The position numbers and the translations under genes were made by a program. This document shows positions 37,919-48,059 of a DNA stretch of 64,000 nucleotides, in pieces. Source of the stretch: Adiantum capillus-veneris (Eukaryota > Streptophyta > Polypodiopsida > Polypodiales > Pteridaceae); assembly GCA_014529385.2 (NCBI GenBank), contig CM043962.1:126260970-126324969 (forward strand). The letters run 5' to 3'. The stretch's first letter is position 1; every line of letters starts with the position of its first letter. Below the pieces are notes generated by a model, which searched no databases, was not told the DNA's origin, and worked only from the letters and a program-made list of their open reading frames with translations.

Positions 37919-38197
37919 TCACCAAGGCCCTTCCTTCCCTCGAAGTAATCGGTGCAATCTGCATGCCTCCCCTTGTCCACCATTCAAAAGCCACCGTTCT
38001 ATATGACATGCTGTGAGCTGCCGTAGCAATTTCTCCAAACTCGACTGTGGTGACCTTCTTGAAGAAGACAGAGCAGGATCGGTTGCCAAAATAGCTGAGT
38101 TCACTGCATCTGCAACTGCTTCCCTTTGCCCAAGCATCAATAAATGCCCTACAGGCGATTCTCTGGGATGCTCATATGCCAACAATGCAATGCAATC
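37919..38197 (-). CDS. RANBPM: RanBPM-like protein, terminal coding exon (CRA domain)
   Basis: Encodes 92 residues plus stop, the C-terminal part of a Ran-binding-protein-M homologue. In known members a SPRY, LisH, CTLH and CRA series makes a scaffold of the GID/CTLH ubiquitin-ligase complex. The exon starts after gatgtcag with DCIALLAYEHPRESPVGHLL and continues QREAVADAVNSAILATDP and SSLEKLLRQLTACHIERW. It ends RLHRLLRGKEGPW and TGA. This is the CRA signature, with the usual variable Ser-rich loop in the middle. Phase 0 at the acceptor matches phase 0 at the donor of the exon at 46846-46932. Homology places the two exons directly adjacent, so the intron between them is 38198-46845. An (AG)n tract lies 23 nt upstream of the acceptor. 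Single differences from the family at conserved places (ERW, EACRL) may be harmless or early decay. Confidence 0.85.
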   Translation of the reverse strand, partial: DCIALLAYEHPRESPVGHLLMLGQREAVADAVNSAILATDPALSSSRRSPQSSLEKLLRQLTACHIERWLLNGGQGEACRLHRLLRGKEGPW

Positions 38198-38217
38198 CTG
38201 ACATCACCAAACATACA

Positions 38218-38219
<2 letters not shown>

Positions 38220-38293
<74 letters not shown>

Positions 38294-38299
38294 TGTGCA
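38220..38299. repeat. (CT)n(GT)n microsatellite in the RanBPM intron
   Basis: (CT)n to about 38276, then (GT)n to about 38299. On the transcribed (minus) strand this is (AC)n(AG)n, ending only about 23 nt before the 3' splice site. Confidence 0.93.
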
Positions 38300-38595
38300 T
38301 TGATCAATTGGTACTTGACTTAAAGCAACAGCGCGGCACTAAACAGGTTACTATTTGCAATGCAGTAATCATGCTTTTGTTGTATGCGGATGTAGTGCTT
38401 CTATCACATACTTCAGAGGTTGCACAAAAGCTTATGGTTGTCCTTGAAAACTTTTGCTTGCATAGAGAGATGATTATGAATGAATTGAAAACAAAGGTTA
38501 TGCTTGTGAAACCAACCACAAGGAGAAGTCATGCACTGTGTACAACAATGAGACACTTGGAAGTTGTTGAGATGCCAGTGAACAAGGGAAGCTAA
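38300..38595 (+). pseudogene. LINE-type reverse transcriptase fragment
   Basis: An open plus-strand frame carries QLVLDLKQQRG and the RT palm motif MLLLYADVVLLSHTSE, where YADV replaces the canonical YADD. It continues with LENFCLHREMIMNELKTKVM. This arrangement (YADD, then a hydrophobic strand and a helix ending NxxKT) is that of non-LTR (LINE) RT. Both catalytic context and length (about 100 codons) show a dead fragment. It lies in the RanBPM intron, antisense to the gene, and ends abruptly near 38595 against Gypsy sequence. Confidence 0.78.
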
Positions 38596-38671
38596 AGAAG
38601 CTAACCACGGGTCCCAGCGCACAAGGAAAGGGAAAAAAAAAGGGAATCAGCTGGTAGATCAGAGAATTCCC

Positions 38672-39952
38672 CAAACCCAGGATAAGATTTTTGAAGCAGA
38701 TCAGTAATGATCTAGATCTGGATATTGCTTTTGCCAAGGTGCACAAGGCTTTTGAGAAGTCTCAAGCACGGCATAAGAAGGCAGTCGACAAGATACGACG
38801 TGACTTGCAGCTGAAGAAAGATGATTGGGTGCTCTTACTGTTTGAGAAGGCACGCTTAAGGAAACGAAAAGGAAAGGAGCGACTTTTTCCAAAGCTAAGA
38901 ATGCGATACTATGGCTCTTTTCCAGATTCAAGAAAAGAAAAATGATATATCCTTCACACTGAAGTTGCCAGAAACTTGGAAGATTCACATTGCTTTTCAT
39001 GCGAGTCTCTTGAAAAATTTCAAGGGTGAGGTGCCAGTGGATAGAGAGCCTGAGGCGCACCTCAAATGGAAGAGAGCGAGGAGATTCTCGTTTTGGAACA
39101 GATACCGACTCACTAGGAAAGAAAAGAGAAAGGTAAAGTGAACGGTGGTTCTTAGTTAAGAACCATCTGGCATTGAATGCGAAGTGGATGGAGGAGGAGG
39201 ACCTAGCAGATACTCCCCATATTAGGAACTTTACCTTGAGATTTCGGTCTAGCTTTGACTATTCCAAGAGATTCCGTAGATCAGCAGGGTTGAATTCGGT
39301 GCAGACGAGACTGCACGAGAGAGGAGTCGCTCCGCTCCTTTGTCACAGATTACCTAGATGGAATAGAGTCACTGATTTCCTTTTGGACTTCACGGATACT
39401 GCTGTGCTGACAATATTCTACTATATGACTTTATGAAAGAAGTACTTCGACATGGGAATTCCCGAACATGAACTTGATTTCTGTGCTTACTCATGTGATT
39501 GTGTTTGAGTGCAGGTTTGCAAGACGGAATAGCTCCAGCATTTCGCTCTTGTGAGAAAATGGACATGATCGCAATAAGAATTAGTTGAATCCGATAGTGA
39601 GGTTCTTTCTAGATCTATATGCAATTGCTAAATACGTTGCTCATGGACTTGAGAATCTATAGACATGATCACAATAAGGATTAGTTGAATCCGACATCAG
39701 TGAGGTCCTTTGTGGATCTAGATGCAATTGCTAAATACGTTGCACGGAATCATGGTCTTAGATCTGGAATCAATTTTTATGTGATTGATTTGATGTGAAT
39801 GTGCACTGACTGTGTCGTCTTTGTGCAAGTGCTAGATGTGTGTTGTCTAGTGCGTCGGTACTTAGAGTCAGTGTCTACTGAATTGGTTTATGGCCTGTGT
39901 CTGTTTTGCAGGCGTAATCGAGGGCGATTACAATTCTTTCAAGAGGGGAATA
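38672..39952 (+). pseudogene. Gypsy integrase C-terminus, chromodomain-like end and 3' UTR
   Basis: Plus-strand family-1 Gypsy fragment. ISNDLDLDIAFAKVHKAFEK and the basic helix up to LKKDDWVLL lie at 38691-38835. KGKERLFPKLRMRYYG, LKLPETWKIH and FHASLLKNFKGEVPVDREPE follow to about 39060, and KWMEEEDLADTPH, the end of a chromodomain-like motif, lies near 39180-39220. Two frameshifts are visible. From 39440 to 39940 non-coding 3' UTR contains a direct repeat (acatgatc[ga]caataag, at about 39563 and 39664). A purine tract (ttcaagaggggaata) ends at 39952 at the LTR. The same tail occurs on the minus strand at 49526-50030. Confidence 0.82.
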
Positions 39953-40545
39953 TGTCACAAACTAATGACGTGGCATGCCAAACGGACAAAGGGCTATTGA
40001 TAAAGTTGTTCCAACTTATGGGCAGCCTGTCGACGGGGCCCCAAAGGGACACTAGGGAATTTAAATGAAGCTAGCGGATTGCTATATGGATTTCCGAGAT
40101 TCGCATTGTTGACGTGGCTGACTGTACGGATTTTCGTAAAACGTGCTGAGCTGTTGACGTGGCAGTTCGTACAGTTTTCTGTATTTTGCGCAGGCAGCCA
40201 GCTTTTGGGAGGCCTTGTGCTTTTGAGTTTGAAGCTTTTGTGTAACTGCTTTTGGGGCTCTGCTTTTGGCATCCCTTGTAAATTTATAAGAGCCCCTAGG
40301 GCCTCACTCTGCAGAGAATCTGGACGCAGTCCGAGAGCAGAGGTCCCTCCGAAGTTGTACTTGGCAATGATTAATATAAAAAGAAATACCGAAAGGGGCG
40401 CCAGTCTTTGGGGCCAATACCTCTTAGCACAAAACTACGACAGGCTCTCTCTCTCTCTCTCTCTCTATTAAAGCTCAATGATTTTGAAGTTTTTGTTCCT
40501 CTGTTGCAATTAGTTTTCTCGCTTGGGGTGTCCAAGCTTGTTACA
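39953..40545 (+). repeat. 3' LTR of Gypsy family 1 (593 bp)
   Basis: Starts TGTCACAAACTAATGACGTG after the purine tract and ends CTTGTTACA. It contains three TGACGTGGC-type motifs (39964, 40108, 40154), a TATA-like aatttataagagccc near 40279, and (CT)n near 40446-40467. It ends abruptly against a minus-strand Gypsy fragment. Related LTRs lie at 42754-43286, 48407-48855 and 48891-49525 (all minus). Confidence 0.88.
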
Positions 40546-42264
40546 ACTAACCATGGGTATAGGCCAATCACTAGCATTTGCATCTATATCATATTGTTGG
40601 CCTTTAAAAGAAAAGGACAATTTCTTATTTACATAATCTGGAAGTGGATGAATTCTGTAATGCCAAGGCATTCCCAAAATAACATCACATTCTTGTATTG
40701 GAGCAACTAGGAAAGACTCTCGATCAGAGTAATTTCCAATCTTTAGATTCAAATGCCCTTCCACAAGAGTGGAATTCGTAGTCAACCCTTCAAAGGTTGA
40801 TCTTGAATTGATTGGAGTTCCCAATCTCTCGAGAGTAAGTCCAAGAGATTCTGAGGTATCCAATGAAATAAAATTGTCAGTGGAGACTAGATCAAACAAG
40901 ATCAGTACTCTTTGCCCATTCAGACTGCCCCACTCTTTGAGTAGCTACCTTTTTCCTTTCTCCTTCCTGGTGTTGGCTTGTACGTCAGGTACATAATTTG
41001 ATGCAGGAGGAGGAGAATCTTGATTCTTTCTTAAACTGTGCACAACCTGGTTTCTTGTGGCCTTTCTCGCCACAATAGGAACATTTTCCCTCATCCATGT
41101 AGGCCTTTAACTGAGAGGGAGTGAGGAATCTGCTTTTCTTTGCTCCATCTCGCTTCTTTTTTGGGCCTCTTTTTCGTGTGGAGGTTTCTGTCTCAATAGT
41201 GAGAGCCTTCTGCTTTGCATGAAAGGTACTAAACTCCTCCATACGAGGAGTACCTTTCGAATGCAAGTTACCGGCTATGAGGGTGGACTGCATCATAATT
41301 TCTAGAGTGTTTCGTGGGTACTGCTTCATACTTTTCTGAAGTACTGGCTGTAGTCCAACTTCAAATTGCGTATCTTCTCTTCATTAGAAACTTTCATATA
41401 GGGAGTAACTTTAAGGAGGGCCGGCCAAAATTTGTCGCCGTAATCGAACACAGCTTCATGCTCTCTTTAGGAGAGCCAATCCCATTCTTTCTTCACATCA
41501 TCGGCAAAAATCGGTGGGAAGGAGCTGAGCATAAAACTCCTTTTTGAACTCCTCCCAGTCTTTGGGTTGGCGTTTCTCCAAAATTGTAGTGAGCCACCAG
41601 TTGCTAGCCGTATCTTTCAGATACATGCTAACATGACGTAGTTTTGAGCGCAAAGGCCACCTCGAATTGTCGAATAAAAGCGAGAACCTTCGTATCAATC
41701 CTTTTTCCATTATAACATTCGAACTTCACATCTTTATCTCCAGCTTTGAATGTCTTCTTCTTGTGGTGTCGGGACCACTTCTTGGAGATGGCTTTGGAAT
41801 CCTTGTCCATCGCAATTCTGTACCTACTCTTCTTATAATCCTCGTCTTGCTTTTCTGCTTTCGGTGGTTGATGTACAGCCTCGTCTGGGGGTAGCTCAAG
41901 TTCCTCATCAGAAATGATATTATCCAGGTTCTTCATGAAAGAGTAATTTGGCGTGTAAGTCGGCAAAGGGATTTCTTCTTCTTCTTCATGTTGTCGGGAG
42001 GTTCCTACTGTGGGATCCCTCTGCGGCCGTGTTGGGGCCCGAGTCTGAGTTGGTACTGGGGGATTCTGAGGTGGCTCTTCCACCATCTTTGCTTTCCCTT
42101 TTCCAAGGGTCTTAAGCACTTTCTGAACTTCGGGCTAAGCAAGAGCAGCTTGCAATTCTGTCATCTGTTGCCTCAGTCGCTCAAGCTCTTCTGCTTGTCT
42201 TGCCATGACGGGTATTTTTCTACCAAGGACCGTCTCTCCTTAAGAAAGGAAATGAGAGGACCTT
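40546..42264 (-). pseudogene. Gypsy gag and protease fragment
   Basis: Gag starts at 42206 with a coiled segment, MARQAEELERLRQQMTELQA, and has an in-frame TAG near 42136. A Pro- and acidic-rich linker follows to about 41800. The capsid region comes next (VKFECYNGKRIDTK, a frameshift near 41680, then LKDTASNWWLTTILEKRQPK). A perfect zinc knuckle, CSYCGEKGHKKPGC, lies near 41060-41100. The protease frame (40899 downwards) has FDLVSTDNFIS, with the G of the D-x-G context lost, and ends APIQECDVILGMPWHYRIH. RT and everything after are missing, cut at 40546 by the plus-strand LTR. It lies in the RanBPM intron in the gene's own orientation. Confidence 0.85.
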
Positions 42265-42276
42265 GCTCTGATATCG
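42265..42276 (-). promoter_or_regulatory. Primer-binding site of the gag-protease Gypsy
   Basis: Minus strand CGATATCAGAGC, two mismatches from the usual TGGTATCAGAGC, about 60 nt upstream of the gag ATG. The LTR expected at 42277 upwards is not recognised; it may end TGTGTGACAA. Confidence 0.6.
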
Positions 42277-42753
42277 TTGTCACACAAAAAGGAAGCGTGA
42301 ACTTATAAGTTTAAAACTAGTTTACTTTTTCACATGGAATTATGCACGACATAAGAAATTGGGAAAAACAATGCACAAAATCGACACAGCACAAGGGACC
42401 AGAAGATGGGTTGGTCCCCCCCCCCCCGGCGAAGGAGATTTTCATGAATTTCTAAACTGCTACAAGCACGTGAACCCGAAACAAAATTCATTGTTTATGT
42501 TCCGAATATTTTTTTGATGCATAAAGATGCATGCTTTCGTAAGCCTATTGGCTGAAATTCATCATACCTGTAGCCGAGAACGGCTATGTCTGCTTCGTAC
42601 TGGGATTTTCAGCCTAGGAAAGGCTTCTTCTGATATCTCAAGAGAGGCTTCTTCTAATATCTGCTCGCGTAGGGGATGCCCACACACAGGGATGCACACA
42701 AGCTCCTATGGTTGCATTCTGCTTCCACCGCGGGCTTCACAGCGTTCACCGAT
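42277..42753. other. Possible remnant of a 5' LTR; C12 run
   Basis: By position this should be the 5' LTR of the minus-strand Gypsy, but no second copy exists in the window to prove it. It contains a 12-nt C run at about 42416-42427. No coding. Confidence 0.35.
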
Positions 42754-43286
42754 TGTAACAAACTTGGACACTCCAAGTCAAGATTCTACCACGACCCAGA
42801 AGAGATTCACTTCAAAACAGTTCACAATTCACAATTGATTCGACACGGCCCGACGGAGTTCCGTGCCTAGAGATATTGGCCCCAGAAACTGACGCCCCTT
42901 TCGGTATTTCTTTTTGTATTAATCTGGGTTCAAAGTACAAGGGAGTGGGACGGTTCTCACTCTCAGACTCTGCGTCCAAATGCTCTGAGGAGTGGGAGCC
43001 CAAACCACTTATTTATTCATTACAAGGGATGCCAAAAGCAGAGCCCCAAAAGCTCTCAATAAAAAGCTCTTCAGAAATAAAGCAATTTATCTCTCAAGCC
43101 TTGCTTGAAAATTAAAGCAATACGCTCCAAAAAGCAAATTAACGCAAATTCCGTACAAAGCCGCTTTTTTTGACACAAATTGCGGAAACTGCCGTATGGT
43201 CCTGCGGCTTGCCACGTTAGCACTTGTTGCACGTTTTCTAGGCTTGCTACTCTGGGAGTGTGTTGCCACGTCACTAGTTTGTGACA
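42754..43286 (-). repeat. Solo LTR, Gypsy family 1 (533 bp)
   Basis: Minus orientation: starts TGTCACAAACTAGTGACGTGG (43286) and ends TTTGTTACA (42754). Flanks CCGAT (42749-42753) and CCGAC (43287-43291) form a 4/5 target duplication, with no purine tract or PBS next to it. That fits a solo LTR left by LTR-LTR recombination. Confidence 0.75.
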
Positions 43287-43730
43287 CCGACACAAGAGCA
43301 AGAAATCGTAGAGAGAGAAGAGAGAGAATTGGCTGAACTGATAACTGAAAGAGGAGTCTTTGCGTGACGGGGAACTGTTGCAAAGTGTCCTCAATCTGTA
43401 ACGCTACCTGTTTATGTACCTAGCGCTTCAGTTTTGCTTGCTAGATGGCGCCAGAGAGAGAAATGAAATGAAATGAAATGTTATATTAACGTCTTCAAAA
43501 GGCCATAGTGACCTATGAGACCAGAAAGTTACAAGGTGGTGGATCTGATACAAAGTCAGAGTAACAAAATAACAACAATACAAAACAAAGATATATACTA
43601 TGGGATCCTAGACTGGTCGATGTGAGCAGCCAAAAGAGTCGCCTTCTCCTTGTACACCAACAATGATGTCACCTATTCAACGCTATAGACCTTGCTATGG
43701 GCTATCCCAAAGAAGGTTGTGTGTGTGTTT

Positions 43731-43783
<53 letters not shown>

Positions 43784-43846
43784 TGCGCATGTGCTCGTGA
43801 GTATGCGTGTGCATGTGTGAAAGAAGGGCTAGGCGGAAAGCTAGCA

Positions 43847-43847
<1 letters not shown>
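43287..43847. other. Spacer with microsatellites
   Basis: No gene. A GAAAT pentanucleotide repeats four times near 43459-43480. (GA)n covers 43731-43782. The gt/gc-rich stretch at 43783-43847 resembles 45950-46035, on the other side of the LTR element. Confidence 0.5.
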
Positions 43848-43911
<64 letters not shown>

Positions 43912-44318
43912 GAGTTGCCAAGTTCCACCTCCCAGATCCACTCGCCCCAACACCCCGCGCCCTTTTTCAATATCTTTTTTATATTGTTTCACAAAGGTAC
44001 AATTGTCGGAGACTCGGTCTCTGCTTTTGCACACGCTAGAATGCCAGATTGAGCCCCCAAGGCTCTTATCTAAAGACCCTTGGCCTAAAAGCATCAAGCA
44101 TGAAAAGCTATCCTCCCAAATCCATCCACTGCGAAATTCATGCACCCAAAGGGCTGTTTTGGGTTTTGCAGGCTTGTCTGTACAGTAGTGCCACGTTAGC
44201 ATGCTCTTCCGCAAACCACTGGCGTTTGTACAGATTGCCACGTCAGCAATTTTTAAAGTTGTTGAGTCCTCGGCCGGTTGTCCAATAATAGGTCTTTTTA
44301 AGTGTTCTAACGTCACCA
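43848..44318 (-). repeat. 3' LTR of the minus-strand element
   Basis: Starts TGGTGACG next to the purine tract. It contains CCACGT-type motifs at 44190 and 44240 on the plus strand. (GT)n(GA)n at 43848-43906 blurs its end. Confidence 0.7.
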
Positions 44319-44718
44319 ATACCCCCCTCTTGAAAGAAGAGATGCAAAACTCAATTCGATTCTTTAGCAGGCACTGCCTTTATGCATACATGCCAATGCC
44401 CATCATTGCATGACAACACATTCTCTAGCATGCATTACACCACACAGTTCCACAATCAAATTTTCATCCAATCATCTCATCTGCATCAGAGCTCTTGATA
44501 TGCAAGAGTAGCAATGTTAGCCATCACACCAAGATCGCGCTGGTCTTGTCAAGGAATGTCTAGATGCACTATGATCACATACCCAAGCAATCTGATCCAA
44601 ATTAGAACTATTGATGCACCAGATTCATATGCTTCACAAAATGCTTACAAATGACATCGTTCACATACGCAAACATATACATAAAGACATTCAAACGCTC
44701 CCCAAACTGAAGGTTGTG

Positions 44719-45350
44719 TCATTCAGAGGCCATATACAACCAAATGATCCCTTCCTCCAAGGTTATCAGCTTGAAGAAAGACACCAGAAGGTAGATGTCT
44801 AAGAACTTTTGGTTGTAGTCTTCCATACTTTCTATAGCCAGCATTTTCAAGTTACCCTGTTCTGCCAGAAGTTGCACTTCAAACAAGGAGGTCATGTAAC
44901 TTCGGAAACAAAAATTTCTTGAAAGCTTGTCAAGTTCTTGGAGCGTGAGGCTTTCTGGACTATAGAACTCCTCCACTGCATAGCATTGTCTTTAAGAAAA
45001 ACGGCGGCTCGAGAGATTTCGAAGGTGGATAATAGGTGTAGGCATATGGGCTCCAACCGTTATACCCAGGTGGCGGTGGGGGAGGTGGTGGCAACGGCGG
45101 TGGCGAAGGGGGTGGCACCAAGTAAAAGTCGGATGGTTGAACCACCCCAATCTGAATAGAAGACTGTGTCGGTTGTCCAAAGGAGGCCCTTGCACTTTCT
45201 AGTGCCGAAGGAGGAAAAGCCTAAAGAAACAGTGGTGGAAAAATGTAGTTCAGAAACTGCTAGAAGTTCTGCACAATCGGTAGGTTCTGCTGAAAAATCT
45301 TTGAGAGTATGTCGCAGAGTTCGTCGAGCAGGAACTGCAAATACTCAGTG
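44719..45350 (-). pseudogene. Gypsy-like gag fragment
   Basis: From the right, a Pro-rich N-terminal region (YLVPPPSPPP followed by a proline run, then PGYNGWSPYAY) at 45145-44960. A helical gag-like part follows (MEEFYSPESLTLQELDKLSR, later AIESMEDYNQKFLDIYLLVS) at 44976-44719. Capsid regions of plant Gypsy elements have a similar E-x-Y...F...Y-P pattern. No zinc knuckle remains. Frames are offset and stops intervene, so it is a broken gag of the element bounded by the two LTRs. Confidence 0.55.
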
Positions 45351-45427
45351 AATTAAGAAGCACCATCTGTTCCAGGAAGGCTCGGTGTGCTCATCAAAAG
45401 AGCAGACGCTTGAAGCTCTGATTTTAT

Positions 45428-45938
45428 CGGAACGGGAGGGCACCCGTGCCAACTGAAAAGAACACACTCGAGCACTTCAAAACAACTCCACACACACACA
45501 CACACAGGATCCACACAGCAGACACGGAGTGGCGAAGTTCCACTCCCAGATCCACAGGCCCCAAAGCCCTGGCGCCCCTTTCGGTATTTTTTTATGTTGC
45601 TTCACAAAGGTACAACTGCCAAGGGACTTGGTCTCTGCTTCCGCACGCACTGGAATGCCAGAGTGAACTCCCAGGCTCCTATTTAAAGGCCCTTGGCCTA
45701 AGAGCATCAAGCATGAAAAGCTATTCTCCCAAAAGCATCAGCAGCCAAAATCACGCGCCCACTGTTCCACGTTTTGCTGGCCTATGCATACAGTAGTGCC
45801 ACCTCAGCAAGCACTCCCGCAAATCACGGACGTCCATACAGATGGCCACGTCATCAATTTTTAAAGTTGTTGAGTCCTCAGCCAGTTGTCCAATATTAGG
45901 TCTTTTAAGTGTTCTAACCCCCTATGGTTTCCATGTCA
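45428..45938 (-). repeat. 5' LTR of the minus-strand element
   Basis: Contains a TATA-like GGCCTTTAAATAGGAGCC (minus strand, near 45690), repeated gacgtggc-like motifs and a short (CA)n at 45487-45506. It ends near GCACGGGTGCCC beside the PBS, the same end style as the solo LTR at 54190-54798. Confidence 0.72.
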
Positions 45939-46170
45939 CCACCTTATGACTGTATATGTGTGCGCGCGCATGTGTGTGCGTGTGTGAAGGAAGCACTAAA
46001 TGGGAACGGCGGTGGAGGGCTGGGCGGAAAGTTAAGCAGGCGACTATGGCAGGTAATGGCATTGGGCTGGGTGGATGGAGGCTACAAAGGTCATTGGAAG
46101 CTGTGGGGCAACGGCAGTTGTTTGGGGCAGCGAGAAATCACTAATATAAGCTTAAAATAACTGGAACAGA

Positions 46171-46497
46171 ACACAAACAGCTTCACAAAACTAGTTGAAC
46201 AACCCAATGGACAAAAGATTGTGTCTAAGAAAGCTCTGAAATTTTCAGACATACACCATTTTCGAGGATCTGTTGAAGAAACTCGAATTTGGATGGATCC
46301 TTCTTTTCAAGATGTATCTTCTACATAACAGGGACTTGATTCTTCCACCCATACTACCTTCGTAGAACCACTCATGCAGGATCCTGCCGAAACAGGTGTG
46401 ACCTCAGTGCAAATGGAGAGCATAGCTCAAATTAAGGCCATATTGAATGGCCAAAAGATACAAAAGCAGAAACTTGCAAGCTTCAAGACACAGACGT
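46171..46497 (+). pseudogene. Unidentified coding-like segment
   Basis: One plus-strand frame reads NGQKIVSKKALKFSDIHHFR, VEETRIWMDPSFQDVSS, a TAA stop, then QGLDSSTHTTFVEPLMQD and VQMESIAQIKAILNGQKIQK before a TGA near 46497. Composition is that of real protein (mixed charged and hydrophobic residues) rather than low complexity. It lies antisense inside the RanBPM intron. No family recognised; it may be a retroelement ORF or a captured exon. Confidence 0.35.
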
Positions 46498-46845
46498 GAA
46501 ACTGCACTAATCAACAGAAAGAGAAATGACATCTCAAGGACTTCAGCTTTAAGCATTTTGCTTTGGCCTTAAAAAACAAGAATTCTCTCAAGAGTCTATG
46601 CATCAAGAAAAGCTCATCCAGGAGTAGCTTACGGGGGACACCATTTGCTTCCGATCATGTAAACCTAGAAGAATGACTTTTTGCAGCCAATGAGTTCATC
46701 CAAGACATGGGTTAACTGTTTTCTCAGGTTTGACATGCTACTGAAAGATCACAAGCAAAGCAAATAAACGATACAGATATATACATAAATGCCAGTGAGC
46801 ACACATGTCAAGTGTGCAACCATGTTACAGATTCCACAACTTTAC

Positions 46846-46932
46846 CTGAAGGAGACTTTGGTAAAGAGAGATCCCTAGTAAACTTGCTAAGTTCTCTTGT
46901 GCATGTATAACTGCTGCCTCTAAAGATCCAGC
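46846..46932 (-). CDS. RANBPM: RanBPM-like protein, internal exon (CRA domain start)
   Basis: An 87-bp exon encoding 29 residues, AGSLEAAVIHAQENLA then SLLGISLYQSLLQ, the first helices of the CRA domain. Canonical boundaries: acceptor tatgtgcag before 46932 and donor CAG/gtaaag at 46846-46845. Both junctions are phase 0. In RanBPM homologues this stretch follows the CTLH motif and runs straight into the DC-ALLAYE block, which is found at 38197. The predicted downstream intron is therefore about 8.6 kb and contains all the mobile elements from 38.2 to 46.5 kb. Confidence 0.85.
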
Positions 46933-47429
46933 CTGCACATACAAATATCCAAATGAATCAAAAAGACCAATCAAGGTGGTCATAGCTCAGCAAAGAGTGC
47001 AAGCCCCAGCATACATCTATCTAAAGGTATGCATACATACTACATAGTTTCCTTCAATGCTCGAGAGATGCATGGAATAACTGGCCATAGTGAAGCCTTC
47101 CACTAAAAGACTTGTATTATACAAAGTAATGGTAGAACCGAAAAGTAGCTGATTGGCCATGCACACACTAAAGGTTTAAATGCATGCACCAGCAACTGGC
47201 TGGAACTCTGACAAAAGCTTGACAATGTAAGATCTGCATATCCACTATTAGTCTATTGTGGCATCACCTTTTATGTATGTAAATCAAAGAATGGGCCCAA
47301 ATTCACCTTCAGAGAGTGTGCTAGTTATGAAATCAAGGTAGTTGTAAACAATACTGATTAACTGTCAATTCAGATTGCAAAGTTGCATTCAACATCAGAA
47401 TGTCTTGGATTGCAGACCGAACAAGAAAT

Positions 47430-47575
47430 ATGATAGCAGGACCCAAATTAAGTTGACTCATTGCCTTTTATGGGATTGCGCCCACACACCCACACCTCAC
47501 GTCTGCCGGGTTTGAACCTGAGCGGGTGCGCCCAAAGGCCCTCACCTTGACCGCTAGGCTAACTCCCTAATAAAA
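47430..47575 (-). mobile_element. tRNA-derived SINE-like element
   Basis: Minus strand has a pol III A box, GTTAGCCTAGCGGTC (47563-47549), and a B box, GGTTCAAACCC (47518-47508), spaced as in tRNA genes. The sequence does not fold as a complete tRNA. The 3' part (ggtgtgggtgtgtgggcgca, then tcccataaaagg) is non-tRNA. This is the layout of a plant SINE head. The exact 3' end and target duplication are not clear. Confidence 0.55.
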
Positions 47576-47858
47576 TACACTCCAACTCCTTAACTATTGA
47601 CACTTCTAACTATTCTATCTCACTGCACACACTGGAACTGACTCATGAGGATCGCAATCAATATAGAACCATAAGAGTGGTTGGCCTATAAGAAACTCCT
47701 TAAAGAATTGTTACGTCTCCTCTTTTGAAACAAAATCAATCGGATGTGAGTACTATGCATGCCAATTCAGAGGCCAGAAATTCATGATGGCAAATGACAC
47801 TCTATAGTTGAAAAATATCAGCCTTGACATATTTAAAAATTGGGCCTTGCTTCCATAC

Positions 47859-47918
47859 CTTTATATATTCAATAAACTGTTGGCAGTCAAGTAAAAATTT
47901 GATCATCAAAGTTTCATC
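47859..47918 (-). CDS. RANBPM: RanBPM-like protein, internal exon (CTLH domain)
   Basis: A 60-bp exon encoding 20 residues, DETLMIKFLLDCQQFIEYIK, the end of the CTLH motif (typically L-F-L-CQ-FIE-I). Acceptor gttttgcag lies above 47918; donor AAG/gtatgg is at 47859-47858. Phase 0 on both sides, joining in frame to the exon at 46846-46932. No exon for the preceding LisH/CTLH start or the SPRY domain was found upstream. The next sequence is (CT)n (47959-47990) and then Gypsy remnants, so earlier exons must lie beyond the window or have been lost. Confidence 0.82.
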
Positions 47919-47954
47919 CTGCAAAACTTTCGATCGATTTGATAAAGGGTAACA

Positions 47955-47995
<41 letters not shown>

Positions 47996-48059
47996 ACACG
48001 GTATACATGAACCTTTAGTTTCAGATAGAAATCCCCATTTCACGAATTTGTTTTGGAGG

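Larger units (their letters stand above)
43848..45938 (-). mobile_element. Minus-strand Gypsy-type LTR element, gag remnant only
   Basis: Right (5') LTR about 45428-45938; left (3') LTR about 43848-44318. They align from the GTTAGAACACTTAAAA motif through TATA-like sequence to the gttccac region. A PBS (AAATCAGAGC, 45415-45424) follows the 5' LTR, and a purine tract (TTTCAAGAGGGGGGTAT) precedes the 3' LTR at 44319-44335. Only gag-like sequence lies between, so pol has been lost. The 3' LTR's distal end is replaced by (GT)n(GA)n, so I cannot define a target duplication. Confidence 0.75.

Noticed and set aside
37738-37983. 81-codon minus-strand frame overlapping the RanBPM stop
   Set aside because: It is a shadow in another frame of the terminal exon and its 3' UTR.
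39953-42264. LTR at 39953-40545 as the 5' LTR of the gag-protease Gypsy to its right
   Set aside because: They are in opposite orientation, a purine tract marks the LTR as a 3' LTR, and no PBS follows it.
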